Origin: Leptospira_A soteropolitanensis
GTDB taxonomy: Bacteria > Spirochaetota > Leptospiria > Leptospirales > Leptospiraceae
Length of the DNA stretch: 64,000 bases
Strand: one strand, 5' to 3'
Assembly: GCF_026151335.1 (NCBI RefSeq)
Contig: NZ_JAMQPP010000001.1
The position numbers were made by a program, and so were the translations under genes. Position 1 is the stretch's first letter, and every line of letters starts with the position of its first letter. Positions 63,190 through 64,000 of this stretch are shown here, one piece after another. The notes beneath the pieces are model-generated. The model was given only the letters and a program-made list of their open reading frames with translations. It made no database searches and was not told the origin of the DNA.

Positions 63190-63222
63190 CAGGTGGGTTG
63201 GTTTTCAGTTCCACCTGTTCTC
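63190..63222 (+). terminator. Hairpin between the acyl-CoA dehydrogenase and the pabA-like gene
   Basis: CAGGTGG (63190-63196) pairs with CCACCTG (63211-63217) around 14 bases, followed by TTCTCTCC. It ends 12 bases before the next start codon, so it could be a terminator or a leader structure that affects translation; no clear Shine-Dalgarno lies between them. Confidence 0.5.
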
Positions 63223-63229
63223 TCCTCGT

Positions 63230-63799
63230 ATGTTCCTTCTCATCGACAACTACGATTCATTCACTTATATTCTGTACCAATACCTGAACCAAATCATACC
63301 AACAACTGTCATGCGGCATGATGAAGACCTACCTTTGGATCTACAAAAAAAATACAAAGCTGTTGTTTTGTCCCCTGGTCCCGGTCTTCCCAAAACGTCA
63401 GGAAAACTCATGTCCCATTTAGATTCTGTTTATCAGAAAATGCCGGTACTAGGAATATGTCTTGGCCACCAAGCGATTGGCGAAATTTTTGGAGCCAAAT
63501 TGGAACAAACGCCTGAAGTATTCCACGGTCGACCTTCCGAAATCCTACATAACGGAGAAGGTGTCTTTAAAAATATCCCTAATGGTTTTTTAGCCAACCG
63601 GTATCATTCCTGGGCCGTCTCGAAAGTTTCTTTGCCAAGCGAATTGGAAGTGACAGCCGAAACAAAGGATGGAGTCATAATGGGAATTCGTCACAGAAAA
63701 TGGAAAAAGGTCTTTGGGGTTCAGTTTCATCCTGAATCCATCCTCACGGAAAATGGGGAAACCTTACTCCGCAACTTCTATGAGGAAGTTATCCAATGA
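63230..63799 (+). CDS. pabA: PabA/TrpG-type glutamine amidotransferase
   Basis: 189 residues. The triad is C77 (VLGICLGHQAIGE), H167 and E169 (GVQFHPESIL); the usual GHQ is intact, unlike in TrpG at 38239. SPGPGLPKTSG forms the oxyanion region. It could supply ammonia to an aminodeoxychorismate synthase for folate, but no pabB is adjacent, so TrpG-type use is not ruled out. Its stop overlaps the next start (ATGA), coupling it to an ABC exporter, an odd pairing. Confidence 0.8.
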   Translation: MFLLIDNYDSFTYILYQYLNQIIPTTVMRHDEDLPLDLQKKYKAVVLSPGPGLPKTSGKLMSHLDSVYQKMPVLGICLGHQAIGEIFGAKLEQTPEVFHGRPSEILHNGEGVFKNIPNGFLANRYHSWAVSKVSLPSELEVTAETKDGVIMGIRHRKWKKVFGVQFHPESILTENGETLLRNFYEEVIQ

Positions 63800-64000
63800 A
63801 ATATTTTTTAAGACTATTGTCCTATTCTGTGCGCTACCGGGAACGATTTGTTTTGGGACTCGTGTTTGCACTTTTGACGGCCGTTTTAAATGGAATTTCT
63901 CTTACAGCACTCATTCCCCTATTCGATTCGTTAGGTGGTGATAAAAACAATCGTTTCCACCTAGATTTAACTCTTCCTGAAAAAACGATCCTTGTCCAAG
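63796..64000 (+). CDS. ABC exporter, N-terminal membrane part (3' truncated by window)
   Basis: The first 68 residues are visible. MKYFLRLLSYSVRYRERFVLGLVFALLTAVLNGISLTALIPLFDSL is the first membrane segment and preceding helix typical of MsbA-like ABC exporters. The ATPase domain lies beyond the window. It overlaps the pabA-like stop by 4 bases. It is not the other half of the gene at position 2: joining them would lack most of the membrane domain and Walker A. Confidence 0.75.
   Translation, partial: MKYFLRLLSYSVRYRERFVLGLVFALLTAVLNGISLTALIPLFDSLGGDKNNRFHLDLTLPEKTILVQ

Noticed and set aside
1..64000. Window ends as two halves of one ABC exporter on a circular replicon
   Set aside because: The left end starts just after Walker A and the right end stops after about 68 residues of the membrane domain. 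Joining them would lack roughly 250-300 residues and the Walker A loop, so they are two genes or two separate copies.
1..64000. CRISPR array, insertion sequence, prophage, tRNA or rRNA genes
   Set aside because: No regularly spaced direct repeats, transposase or integrase motifs, phage genes, tRNA cloverleaf or rRNA sequence were seen on reading the window. A tRNA scan was not possible, so a missed tRNA cannot be fully excluded.

Overview
The window looks like the chromosomal replication-origin region of a spirochaete of the genus Leptospira. The strongest evidence is a recognisable homologue of the leptospiral outer-membrane lipoprotein LipL21 a few genes downstream of gyrA. Supporting evidence is the density of lipoproteins with loose spirochaetal lipoboxes (SCGS, LSNC, ISNC, FGCK), AT-rich DNA with long A/T runs, and the order parB-parA-rsmG / mnmG / holB / dnaA-dnaN-recF-dciA-gyrB-gyrA. 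The LipL21-like protein differs a lot from the pathogen sequence as I remember it, so a non-pathogenic clade is possible. That last point is inference only.

Layout. 0-4 kb: the C-terminal end of an ABC exporter, then the minus-strand chromosome-segregation operon rsmG-parA-parB, with two palindromic parS sites inside coding sequence. 4-8 kb: mnmG, ilvE and holB. 8.2-16.9 kb: the replication block dnaA, oriC, dnaN, recF, dciA, gyrB, gyrA, all on the plus strand. oriC is placed in the dnaA-dnaN gap because it holds near-consensus DnaA boxes, a repeated GACATA motif and an A/T-only stretch. 16.9-25 kb: dusB, a PilZ protein, lipL21, an unusual AAA/Fis-type protein, holA, maf, an SDR and a YciO-type protein. 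25-32 kb: a CapA-like lipoprotein and a nucleotide-pyrophosphatase-like lipoprotein whose divergent 5' ends overlap, then the minus-strand operon hslO-tsaE-tsaB-rnr. 32-39 kb: a GH42 beta-galactosidase, an unknown protein, an inositol-phosphatase, sodB, and trpE-trpG. 39-46 kb: envelope genes of unknown role (lipoproteins, a thioredoxin-like protein, an M50 protease with a beta-propeller partner) plus cysE. 46-53 kb: a DegT aminotransferase, an adenosine-deaminase-family protein and a loose minus-strand run of small accessory genes (two DUF218, two SnoaL-like, one PhnB-like), then a DODA dioxygenase and an esterase. 52.9-53.35 kb: a noncoding stretch rich in nested inverted repeats. 53.35-64 kb: purB, fabG-like, an M23 peptidase, a crotonase, a pseudo-receiver plus EAL pair, a GlsB-like membrane protein, yebC, an acyl-CoA dehydrogenase, a pabA-like amidotransferase and the start of another ABC exporter.

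How the genes work together. Initiation (DnaA), clamp and clamp-loader subunits (DnaN, HolA, HolB), a probable helicase loader (DciA), gyrase and ParABS sit within about 22 kb of the origin. A second theme is tRNA modification (MnmG, DusB, TsaB, TsaE, YciO-type). A third is the cell envelope, with many lipoproteins of unknown role. No tRNA, rRNA, CRISPR, insertion sequence, integrase or prophage gene was seen. No convincing new defence or mobile system is visible. The best leads are the structured intergenic element at 52.98-53.18 kb, the oriC repeat pattern, the overlapping divergent lipoprotein genes, and the uncharacterised M50/propeller/lipoprotein trio.
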